A model generated the notes under the pieces. The model worked only from the letters and a program-made list of their open reading frames with translations. It was not told where the DNA came from and made no database searches. 64,000 bases of DNA, taken from contig NZ_BONZ01000015.1 of NCBI RefSeq assembly GCF_016862975.1, positions 234,826 to 298,825 on the forward strand. The letters are read 5' to 3'. This document shows positions 49,298-56,661 of the stretch, piece by piece. The position numbers and the translations under genes are program-made. The first letter of the stretch is position 1, and every line of letters begins with the position of its first letter. Origin of the DNA: Rugosimonospora africana. Its GTDB lineage: Bacteria; Actinomycetota; Actinomycetes; Mycobacteriales; Micromonosporaceae.

Positions 49298-50521
49298 ATG
49301 AGCGAGGACGGGAACGCGCAGCCGGCCCGGCCCCGTGCCGGCTGGTTGGGCCTCCACACGCTGGACTGGGTCGCGATCGCCCTACTCGCCACCGGGATCG
49401 GGTTCGTGGCCAGCGGCCTGCTGCCGCTGTCCGAAACGGACACCACGATGCGGCGCGTCCTGCCGATCCTGGTGTTCCTGTTCACGGTGATCCCGCTCGC
49501 CGAGCTGACCGCGGCGGCCGAGGTGTTCGACGTCATCGCGGCCTGGATCGCGCGGACGGCCCGCGGCAGCTATCCGGCGCTGTTCGTGCTCTGCGTCGCG
49601 CTGGCCTCATTCACCACCATCACCCTCAACCTGGACACGACCGCGGTCCTGCTGACGCCGGTCATGCTGGCGCTGGCGGCGAGGATCGGGGGTCGCCCGC
49701 TGCCGCTGGCGATGACCACGGTCTGGCTGGCCAACACCGCGAGCCTGCTGTTGCCGGTGTCCAACCTGACCAATGTGCTCGCCGCCGGGCGGATCGGGCT
49801 GCCGCCGGTGGTGTTCGCGCACCGGATGGCGCTCCCGCAACTGGCCGCCATCCTCGCGACGATGCTGTTCCTCTGGCTCTTCTACTGGCGGCGCGGGGTG
49901 CGCGGCGCGGACCGGTACCCGCCGCCCGATCGGCTGCGGCCGAGGCGTCCGGTGCTGTTCGCCGTCTGTGTCGCCGCCTGCCTGCTGTTCGTGGTGGGCA
50001 TTCTGGTGGAGGTACCGCTGGCACTGGCGTCGAGTGCCGCGGCGGCCATCGCGGTCGCCGGCTTCCTGGCCTTCGACCGGCGCGATCTGCGCTGGGGGCT
50101 CATCCCGGTGCGGCTGCTGGTGTTCGTCACCGGGCTGTTCCTGGTGATGCAGACGATCGGCCGGCACGGGCTGGACGGCGTGCTCCGGACACTGATCGGG
50201 ACCTCGGACGGCACCGCGGGACTGCTGCGGGCGGCGGGCGTGGGCGCCGGGCTGTCGAACGTACTCAACAATCTGCCGGCGTACCTGGCGGGCGAGGCGG
50301 TGGTGTCGGTCGCCCACCACGACCAGGTGCTGGCCCTGCTCATCGGTACGAACGTGGCACCGATCATCACGCCGTGGGCGTCGCTGGCGACCCTGATCTG
50401 GTACGAGCGCTGCCGTTCGGAGGGGGTCACCGTGTCGCTGGGCCGGTTGAGCTGGACCGGTGCGTGCCTCGCGGTGGTCGGGCTGGCCGGAGCGGTCGGC
50501 GCCCTGCTGCTGACCCGGTGA
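49298..50521 (+). CDS. SLC13/ArsB-type (ion transporter superfamily) permease
   Basis: 407 residues with about 11 membrane helices. Segments FTTITLNLDTTAVLLTPVMLALAAR and LANTASLLLPVSNLTNVL resemble the two inverted, helix-breaking NxDT/SNLTN loops of the ion transporter superfamily (DASS, ArsB, CitMHS); the second half has LSNVLNNLPAYLAG. The substrate (dicarboxylate, arsenite or another anion) cannot be assigned. TAGCAT at 49284-49289 ends 8 nt before the ATG. It is divergent from nei2. Confidence 0.83.
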   Translation: MSEDGNAQPARPRAGWLGLHTLDWVAIALLATGIGFVASGLLPLSETDTTMRRVLPILVFLFTVIPLAELTAAAEVFDVIAAWIARTARGSYPALFVLCVALASFTTITLNLDTTAVLLTPVMLALAARIGGRPLPLAMTTVWLANTASLLLPVSNLTNVLAAGRIGLPPVVFAHRMALPQLAAILATMLFLWLFYWRRGVRGADRYPPPDRLRPRRPVLFAVCVAACLLFVVGILVEVPLALASSAAAAIAVAGFLAFDRRDLRWGLIPVRLLVFVTGLFLVMQTIGRHGLDGVLRTLIGTSDGTAGLLRAAGVGAGLSNVLNNLPAYLAGEAVVSVAHHDQVLALLIGTNVAPIITPWASLATLIWYERCRSEGVTVSLGRLSWTGACLAVVGLAGAVGALLLTR

Positions 50522-50607
50522 TCCGACCCGAGTGGCGGCCACGCGTCAACCTGGCTGCCGGCCTCCGGCCCCGGCCCGGTTGCCCCCTCCTGGACCGTCC
50601 CGGCGCG

Positions 50608-50613
50608 TACCGT
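50608..50613 (+). promoter_or_regulatory. Candidate -10 (TACCGT) for the GNAT gene at 50621
   Basis: TACCGT ends 7 nt before the ATG with no Shine-Dalgarno visible. Confidence 0.4.
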
Positions 50614-50620
50614 CTGTCGG

Positions 50621-51094
50621 ATGGAAATCCGTCTGGCGTCCGTCGAGGACCTTCCGGCGGTGGTCGCACTGTCCGCTGGGCTGTTCGCCGAAGACGGCGG
50701 GCTGCGCGACGAATACCTCGACGTGGACTGGCCGAACCGGGAGGGTCGCCGCTACTACGGCGCGGTAATCACCACGCAGCACGCGGCGTGCTGGGTCGCG
50801 GTACTGGACGGGCGCACGGTCGGGTACCTGGTCGCGCGGGTGAACGGGCCGTACCCCACCCGGCCGATCAAGGTGGGCGAACTGGAGAACGTCTTCGTCG
50901 AGCCCGACTACCGAGGCCAGGGTGTGGGCACCGGCCTGGTGGCGGCGTTCGCGCGATGGGCGGCGGACTCGGGTGCGCAACGGCTGGCGGTGACCGCGTA
51001 CGCGGCCAATGAACGCGCGATCGCGTTCTACCGGCGGCATGGCTTCACGCCCCGGTCGCTGAGCCTGGAGTCGGGGGTCGACGCGGTCCGCTGA
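50621..51094 (+). CDS. GNAT family N-acetyltransferase
   Basis: 157 residues. MEIRLASVEDLPAVVALS is a typical GNAT opening. LENVFVEPDYRGQGVGTGLVAAFARW carries the acetyl-CoA loop RGQGVG, and NERAIAFYRRHGF is the C-terminal motif. The acceptor is unknown. It is monocistronic, followed by a family-B repeat. Confidence 0.9.
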   Translation: MEIRLASVEDLPAVVALSAGLFAEDGGLRDEYLDVDWPNREGRRYYGAVITTQHAACWVAVLDGRTVGYLVARVNGPYPTRPIKVGELENVFVEPDYRGQGVGTGLVAAFARWAADSGAQRLAVTAYAANERAIAFYRRHGFTPRSLSLESGVDAVR

Positions 51095-51116
51095 CATGCT
51101 GGCCGGCGTGGGCGGT

Positions 51117-51152
51117 GCTCGCCTCCGCCAAGACCCGGCTCCGGCTGCGCTC
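51117..51152 (+). repeat. 36-bp dispersed repeat (family B), copy 3
   Basis: GCTCGCCTCCGCCA then CCCGGCTCCGGCTGCGCTC, almost identical to the reverse strand of 22035-22070. A second partial unit (GTGCTCGCCTCCGC) follows at about 51170. It lies between the convergent GNAT and SAM-hydrolase genes. Confidence 0.7.
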
Positions 51153-51184
51153 CACCAGCGGGCGTGGGCCGTGCTCGCCTCCGC

Positions 51185-51970
51185 TCAGCGCGTGGCCACG
51201 CGCAGCACGTCGCCGGCCGACACCGCGAGCGCGACCACGGCACGCCCACCGTTGATGGCCAGCGCCACCCGGTCGGCCGAGTCCACGTAGACGACCAGGT
51301 CGCCCGGGGGCGCGTCGCCGAACGTGCCGCCCTTGACCGCGCGAAGGCCGCCGGCGATCAACTGGTCGCCGAGGTCGTCCAGCGCCTGACCGGGCGCGGC
51401 CAACTGGACGTTGCCGAACCGGTCCACGGTCAGCACCTCGGCCTCGATGTACCCGTCGCCGATGGTGACCACCGGGTCGGGCAGCCGTACCAGGGTGGCC
51501 GGGTCGAGCGGGGTGCCGGCCGACTTGACCGGTGTCCCTCCGGCCAGCCGCGCCCCCACCGGGGCGAACACATCCCGGCCGTGGAAGGTGCGGGAGACCT
51601 CGGGCAGGAACCAGCCCGGATCGTCCAGGTGTACCGCCAGCTCCACGCCGCCGAGCGCGTCGGCGGCGGCCGGAAGCAGGCCGTTGTCCGGCCCGACCAG
51701 GATGGCGTTGGGCGCCTGGATGGCGATCGGGCGGCGGGCCGTGCCGACTCCCGGGTCCACCACCGCGACGTGCACAGCGATCGGCATGTGCGTCACCGCT
51801 TGCGCGAGCACGGCCGAGCCCCGGGCGACATCGCCGGGCGGGATCTGGTGGGTGATGTCGATGACCCGTACCCAGTCCGCGCGTCTGGCGATCACTCCGT
51901 GCACGGCGGCGACGAACCCGTCGGTGAGGCCGTAGTCGGTGGTCAGCGTCATCCAGCGATAGCTCGGCAT
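51185..51970 (-). CDS. SAM hydroxide adenosyltransferase (DUF62 family)
   Basis: 261 residues. These enzymes split S-adenosylmethionine to adenosine and methionine with water as nucleophile; relatives use fluoride or chloride. The N-terminal TLTTDYGLTDGFVAAVHGV, then HVAVVDPGVGTARRPIA, VGPDNGLL and SRTFHGRDVFAPVGARLA, are the family blocks. The halogenase-specific loop insertion is not evident, so hydrolysis is the likely reaction. ATG 51970 has GGGGA close by, and TAATCT (51978-51983) ends 7 nt upstream. Confidence 0.86.
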   Translation of the reverse strand: MPSYRWMTLTTDYGLTDGFVAAVHGVIARRADWVRVIDITHQIPPGDVARGSAVLAQAVTHMPIAVHVAVVDPGVGTARRPIAIQAPNAILVGPDNGLLPAAADALGGVELAVHLDDPGWFLPEVSRTFHGRDVFAPVGARLAGGTPVKSAGTPLDPATLVRLPDPVVTIGDGYIEAEVLTVDRFGNVQLAAPGQALDDLGDQLIAGGLRAVKGGTFGDAPPGDLVVYVDSADRVALAINGGRAVVALAVSAGDVLRVATR

Positions 51971-51977
51971 GTCCCCG

Positions 51978-51983
51978 AGATTA
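51978..51983 (-). promoter_or_regulatory. Candidate -10 (TAATCT) for the SAM hydrolase gene
   Basis: On the minus strand TAATCT ends 7 nt before the ATG at 51968-51970. The surrounding 30 bp is AT-richer than the window average. Confidence 0.4.
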
Positions 51984-52085
51984 GTAGCGGTCCGCACCTC
52001 CACCATGTGGGGCTTTTCTGGCGATTAATACCTGAGATCCCTTCATCAAACCTATGGTCGTATCAGCAGCTTGGCGTCGGGCCCC

Positions 52086-52199
52086 GACTGGTCTGGGGCG
52101 CCGCGCGGTGCGGTGCGGTGCCTGACGCGCCGGGCCGGACTGGTCGACGACTGGTCTGGGTCCTGGGCGCGGCACCTGACGCGCCGAGCCGGACCAGTC
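52086..52199 (-). repeat. Tandem pair of family-A hairpin repeats, inverted orientation
   Basis: Copies at 52086-52145 (expanded by about 10 bp through a GGTGC triplication) and 52149-52199 lie on the strand opposite to those at 32874 and 46285. The pair ends 24 bp before the first beta-helix gene, inside its presumed 5' leader, so it could affect expression of that gene. Confidence 0.8.
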
Positions 52200-52223
52200 G
52201 AAAAAGAGAGGCGGGTGGCTCAG

Positions 52224-53519
52224 ATGACGGAGGACACGGCCGGGCGGGCCGCTCGGTCTCCGGTTCCTGACCTGACCGTCCGGGCACGGCCGGGGCTGGT
52301 TCGGGGCCTCCTCGCCGGTACCGTGGCGGCCGGGCTGGCCGGGGCGGTCGCACTCGTGCCCGGGCTGCCCGCGGTGGGCGCCGGTGCGGGTGCGCCGGTC
52401 GTGCGGTCGGTGGCCTGCGACTCGGACGCCCTGATCGAGGCGCTGCTGCTGGCGAACGCGGGCTCCGGCGGCACGCTGTCGCTGGCTCGCCAATGCACGT
52501 ACACCCTGACGGTCAACCAGGACGGCAACGGCCTGCCACCGATCACCCAGGCGGTCAACATCCTGGGCAACGACGCCCGGCTCGTCCGCGAGGCGACCGC
52601 GGCACCGTTCCGCGTCTTCAACGTGCGCGCCGGCGGGGACCTCACGCTGCGCGGCCTGACGGTGGCTGGCGGATCGGCCGCGGCCGCGGCATCGAGCGGC
52701 GGCGCGATCCGCATCGAGCAGGGCGGGGCCGGCACGTTCACCGATGTCACGTTCTCCGGGAACAACGCCCAGTCGCAGGGTGGAGCGGTCTTCAACGCGG
52801 GCAGTCTCAGCCTCGTCGAATGCGTCCTGCGCGGCAACGCCAGCGGGCTGGACGGTGGGGCCGTCTTCAACACCGACTCGCTGACCGTCGACCGCTCCAG
52901 GCTGGAGGGCAACTCATCCACCAATGGAGGAGCGCTCACCGCCGAAGGCAAGGTCACGATCAGGAACAGCACGCTTGCCGGGAATCACGCGACCGGCGGT
53001 GGCGCGATCGATACCCGGATCGGCCCGATCTCGCTGACCATCGACCAGAGCACGATCAGCGGGAACAGCGCCTCACGAAGCGGCGGCGCGATCTCGACCA
53101 CCGGTGAGACCTACGTGCGTCACAGCACGGTCGACGGGAACACCGCGGGGCAGGTGGGCGGCGGGATCTTCAACCTGCAGGATCTGACGGTCGAAGACAG
53201 CAGGATCACCGGGAACACGGCGACGACCTTCGGCGGCGGGATCGACAACGGCACCGCGAACGCCCAGGCCGTGATACGCCGCAGCGAGGTCAGCGGCAAT
53301 ACCGTCTCCGATGCGGGCGGGGTGGCCGGCGGCATCGGCAACCGCGACGGCACGCTCGTGGTGAACTCGACGCGGATCACCGACAACGTCTCGACGACCG
53401 CGCCCGGTGGCGTCTTCACCACCACGCCGGTGACCGTGGACAACGCCTCGACCATCGTGCGGAACCGGCCCACCAACTGCGCCGGCAGCCCCGTGCCGGT
53501 ACCTAACTGCTCCGGCTGA
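52224..53519 (+). CDS. Secreted right-handed beta-helix protein 1
   Basis: 431 residues. A basic N-terminus and hydrophobic segment (LLAGTVAAGLAGAVALVPGL, about residues 33-52) act as signal peptide or anchor. A conserved cap follows (VACDSDALIEALLLANA, then GGTLSLARQCTYTL) with two cysteines. About twelve rungs of the type GGAVFNxxSLTVxxSxLxGNxA form a polymorphic-outer-membrane-protein/pectate-lyase-like beta-helix. The tail has NRPTNCAG and PNCSG. Known relatives are surface or secreted proteins; no catalytic residues are visible. The ATG is chosen by alignment with paralogue 3; GTG 52215 is an alternative. Confidence 0.8.
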   Translation: MTEDTAGRAARSPVPDLTVRARPGLVRGLLAGTVAAGLAGAVALVPGLPAVGAGAGAPVVRSVACDSDALIEALLLANAGSGGTLSLARQCTYTLTVNQDGNGLPPITQAVNILGNDARLVREATAAPFRVFNVRAGGDLTLRGLTVAGGSAAAAASSGGAIRIEQGGAGTFTDVTFSGNNAQSQGGAVFNAGSLSLVECVLRGNASGLDGGAVFNTDSLTVDRSRLEGNSSTNGGALTAEGKVTIRNSTLAGNHATGGGAIDTRIGPISLTIDQSTISGNSASRSGGAISTTGETYVRHSTVDGNTAGQVGGGIFNLQDLTVEDSRITGNTATTFGGGIDNGTANAQAVIRRSEVSGNTVSDAGGVAGGIGNRDGTLVVNSTRITDNVSTTAPGGVFTTTPVTVDNASTIVRNRPTNCAGSPVPVPNCSG

Positions 53520-53550
53520 CCTCCGGCGTTCGCGAAAGGTGGAACCTTCG

Positions 53551-54843
53551 ATGTCCAGGGATGAAGCCGACCCGGCGGTGGCGCCGCGGCGGGCGGGTAC
53601 GGTCCGGCGGCTGGCGGTACGGGTACTGGTCGCCGGGCTCCTGGCCGCGGCGGTGGCCGGGCTGGCGGGTACCGCACGGCCCGGCATGAGCCTGGCGGCG
53701 CTGCCGCGCCCGGGTGCCGGTACCCCCGTGTCGTGCGACCCGGCCGCGCTCATCGCGGCGATCGAGCGGGCCAACGCGAACGGTGGCGGAACCCTGGCTC
53801 TGGCTCGCGACTGCACCTACTCGCTGGCCGCCGATGCGGGAAACCAGTTCGGGCTGCCGGTCATCGCCCAGCCCATCACGCTGCTCGGCAACGGCGCAAC
53901 GATCGCGCGTGCGGCCACCGCGCCCGCTTTCGGCATCTTCGGCGTCGCCTTCAGCGGCGACCTGACCCTGCGGGACCTGACCCTCACCGGAGGCAGCACC
54001 AACTCGTCGATTCAGGGCGGTGCCATCTCGATGGAGTCCGGCGCTCAGGTGACCGTCATCCACTGCGTGCTTACGAACAACCGGTCGCCGCAACGGGGTG
54101 GTGCCATCGTCAACACCGACGGAGTCTTGCGCGTCGTCGACTCCACGTTCACCGGCAACAGCACCGGCAGCCTCGGCGGGGCGATCTACAACACCGCGGA
54201 CCTGACCGTGGAGAATTCCACGCTGTCTGGCAACTCCGCGGGCAGCGGTGGAGCGATCCTCACCTTCGGCGTCGCCCACCTGACCAACACCACGCTTCGC
54301 GGCAACCGCGCCACGGTCGAGGGCGGCGGGATCGCGGTGGAGCTCACCGGTACCTCCACGACGCTGGACCACAGTACGGTCACCGGAAACACCTCGGCGC
54401 TCGGCGGCGGCATCTTCAGCGCGGCCGTGATCACCCTGCGGGAGAGCACGGTCAGCGGTAACACCGCATCCGGCGACGGCGGCGGGATCGCCAACGAGGG
54501 AACGCTGGTGTTCCTCCGCAACAGGATCACCGGCAACACGGCGGGTGGCAACGGCGGCGGGCTGCTGAACACCGACTCCCGGGCGAACGCGGTGGTCCGG
54601 GACAGCGACGTCGACGCGAACCGGGCGGTCGGCACGGGTTCGTCCGCCGGCGGTGTCGCCAACAGCGGTGGGAGCCTTGCCCTGCAACGGGATCAGGTGA
54701 CCGGCAACAGCGCGACGACACCACCCGGCGGAGTGTCCACCGACAACGCGGCGGTCAACGTCGACCCCGGTACGGTCATCGTCGGCAACCGGCCCACCAA
54801 CTGCGCAGGGAGCGCCGTCGCGGTACCCAACTGCTTCGGGTGA
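53551..54843 (+). CDS. Secreted right-handed beta-helix protein 2
   Basis: 430 residues, a close paralogue of the gene 32 nt upstream, probably from local duplication and co-transcribed. The signal segment (VLVAGLLAAAVAGLAG), cap (VSCDPAALIAAIERANA, GGTLALARDCTYSL), glycine-rich rungs (GGGIFSAAVITLRESTVSGN) and tail (NRPTNCAG, PNCFG) all correspond. The ATG at 53551 follows AAAGGTGG. The last 30 nt, including the stop codon, are duplicated immediately downstream. Function unknown; surface adhesion or polysaccharide binding is speculative. Confidence 0.8.
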   Translation: MSRDEADPAVAPRRAGTVRRLAVRVLVAGLLAAAVAGLAGTARPGMSLAALPRPGAGTPVSCDPAALIAAIERANANGGGTLALARDCTYSLAADAGNQFGLPVIAQPITLLGNGATIARAATAPAFGIFGVAFSGDLTLRDLTLTGGSTNSSIQGGAISMESGAQVTVIHCVLTNNRSPQRGGAIVNTDGVLRVVDSTFTGNSTGSLGGAIYNTADLTVENSTLSGNSAGSGGAILTFGVAHLTNTTLRGNRATVEGGGIAVELTGTSTTLDHSTVTGNTSALGGGIFSAAVITLRESTVSGNTASGDGGGIANEGTLVFLRNRITGNTAGGNGGGLLNTDSRANAVVRDSDVDANRAVGTGSSAGGVANSGGSLALQRDQVTGNSATTPPGGVSTDNAAVNVDPGTVIVGNRPTNCAGSAVAVPNCFG

Positions 54844-54873
54844 GCCGTCGCGGTAGCCAACTGCTCCGGGTGA
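54814..54873 (+). repeat. 30-bp tandem duplication covering a stop codon
   Basis: 54814-54843 (GCCGTCGCGGTACCC ... GGGTGA) is repeated at 54844-54873 with two mismatches. The first copy encodes the final residues and stop of beta-helix protein 2, so the second is untranslated. Confidence 0.9.
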
Positions 54874-54914
54874 GCCGGCGGGCGGCGGAGGCGTCCAGCC
54901 GCCCGCCCGATCCG

Positions 54915-56426
54915 TCAACTGCCGGACTGCCGCCCGCCGCCGACGAACTCGGCCAGCTGGTCCGACAGGGCCAGGCGGCTCGGCTCGTGCACGTACATCA
55001 TGTGGCCGGCCTCGAAATACCTGATCTCGATGTTCGCGCGCAACTCGTCGGGGATCGCCAGGTGCGCCATGGTGTGCTCGGTGGCGAAGTAGGCCGTGGC
55101 ACCGTCGTGGTACCCGGAGGCGACGTACACGCGCAGGTGCGGGTTCGCGCGCATGGCGGCCGACAGCTTGTCCGTGACGGTGACCGGCTGCCCCTCGAAC
55201 TCCTTGTACGACCAGGGCTGCACCCGCCGGGTCAGCACCTCGTACGGCAGGTCGTTCGCGTACTCCAGTTCGGCCCGGACGTAGTGGTTGATCGCGGCGG
55301 CGTACGGACCGACGATCGCGTCCATCGACGGGTCGGCGGAGAAGTGTTCCCGGCCGTAGTCGGCCTCCCAGCCCAGGAACCGCCCGTCCAGCCGGCCGAC
55401 CGTGCGGCGCCGGGAGCGCAGCAGTTCGGTGAAGAACCTGATGTGCTCCACCCGTAGGTCGACCCGGTCGAGGTAGTCCGCGTCAAGGCCGGTCAGTCGC
55501 GCGAGGGTGGACAGGACGCCGGCCCGTTCCTCGGCGGACAGCCGGGCTCCCTGGGCCAGGGCCCACGGGTACTCGCGGCTGGCGAACCGCTCGGCCTCGG
55601 AGAGTACGTCGGCGAGTGGACGGTCGCCGTGCAGCCCGTGGTAGTGCGCGATGGCGGCGTACGTGGGCAGGTACAGCGGGTACGAGACGTCCTGGTCCTG
55701 GTGGAAGTCCAGGGTGGCCATGTCGAGTACCGACGAGACGAGCATGAGCCCGTTGAGGTTCATCCCATAGCGCTCCTGCAGGTGGCGGCACAGCGCCGCG
55801 GCGCGCAGAGTGCCGTAGGACTCACCGCACAGGTACTTGGGAGACAGCCACCGGTTGTTGCGTGAGGCCCACAACCGGATCACCTCGCCGACGGATTCGA
55901 TGTCGCCGGTGTACCCGTGATAGTCCTTGGGCTTCTCTCCCTGCGCCGCACGCGAGTACCCGGTCGACACCGGGTCGATGAAGACCAGATCGGAGTGATT
56001 GAGCAGGGTCTGCTCGTTGTCGGCCAGCCCGTACGGCGGCGGCAGCAGCTCACCGGCGTCGCCCATCACCACCCGCCTCGGCCCGAGCAGGCCCATGTGC
56101 AGCCACAGGCTCGCGGAGCCCGGGCCACCGTTGAACGCGAACGTCACCGGGCGCGTTCCGGGCTCGGCGCCATCGAGCGTGTACGCGGTGAAGAAGACCT
56201 CGGCCTTGGGCTTGTGGCCGTCGAACACGTCGTCCTTGTGCACCTCTTGCCGCAACACGACCCGGCCGGCCTGCGCCGTGTAGTTGAGCTCACCGGTCGC
56301 GGCGCGCAGCGTGTGCCGGGTGGTCACGAGGTCGTCGATCGGCTCCGGGCGGGACTCCAGGGAATCCGTTCGGGGTTCTGAGTGGCTGTCAGCGGCGTCG
56401 GACACCTGTGCTTGATCTGCGGCCAT
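54915..56426 (-). CDS. Peptidase S10-type serine carboxypeptidase-like protein
   Basis: 503 residues of the alpha/beta hydrolase S10 family. The oxyanion motif FNGGPGSAS (about residues 98-106) and nucleophile Ser203 in CGESYG are present. The acid and base are likely in VASGYHDGATAYFATEHTM and FEAGHMMYVH near the C-terminus. DPVSTGYSR is also typical. No signal peptide is visible, unlike eukaryotic secreted S10 enzymes, so it may be cytoplasmic. The ATG at 56424-56426 has TAGCCT 8 nt upstream. It lies on the minus strand between beta-helix genes 2 and 3. Confidence 0.88.
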   Translation of the reverse strand: MAADQAQVSDAADSHSEPRTDSLESRPEPIDDLVTTRHTLRAATGELNYTAQAGRVVLRQEVHKDDVFDGHKPKAEVFFTAYTLDGAEPGTRPVTFAFNGGPGSASLWLHMGLLGPRRVVMGDAGELLPPPYGLADNEQTLLNHSDLVFIDPVSTGYSRAAQGEKPKDYHGYTGDIESVGEVIRLWASRNNRWLSPKYLCGESYGTLRAAALCRHLQERYGMNLNGLMLVSSVLDMATLDFHQDQDVSYPLYLPTYAAIAHYHGLHGDRPLADVLSEAERFASREYPWALAQGARLSAEERAGVLSTLARLTGLDADYLDRVDLRVEHIRFFTELLRSRRRTVGRLDGRFLGWEADYGREHFSADPSMDAIVGPYAAAINHYVRAELEYANDLPYEVLTRRVQPWSYKEFEGQPVTVTDKLSAAMRANPHLRVYVASGYHDGATAYFATEHTMAHLAIPDELRANIEIRYFEAGHMMYVHEPSRLALSDQLAEFVGGGRQSGS

Positions 56427-56661
56427 GAGCGTCGAGGCTACCCGACCGTCACGAGTGCTCCGCCTGCCTCGTGACGGTAGTGCTCCGCTCTGCTCCCCTT
56501 GAGCCCTTGACACCCATATGTGTAGATAACTCGCCATTGCCGGTTATCGGGGTGAAATCCCTTTTATGGTGCTGCTAAGAACCAAAGCCCGTTTGTGGCT
56601 ACCTAGTCCCGCATGGGGTGTTGGTGTAGCCGCTCGTATCGAAGAAGGGCAGGCAGCTTCT
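56427..56661. promoter_or_regulatory. AT-rich divergent promoter region
   Basis: The 235-nt gap between the S10 gene and beta-helix gene 3 is markedly less GC-rich than the rest of the window. It contains a perfect TTGACA (56507-56512), GATAA-type sequence just after it, CGGGGTGAAATCCC near 56550, and a purine-rich ribosome site (GAAGAAGGGCAGG). No -10 at ideal spacing to TTGACA was found, so the start point is uncertain. Confidence 0.45.
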
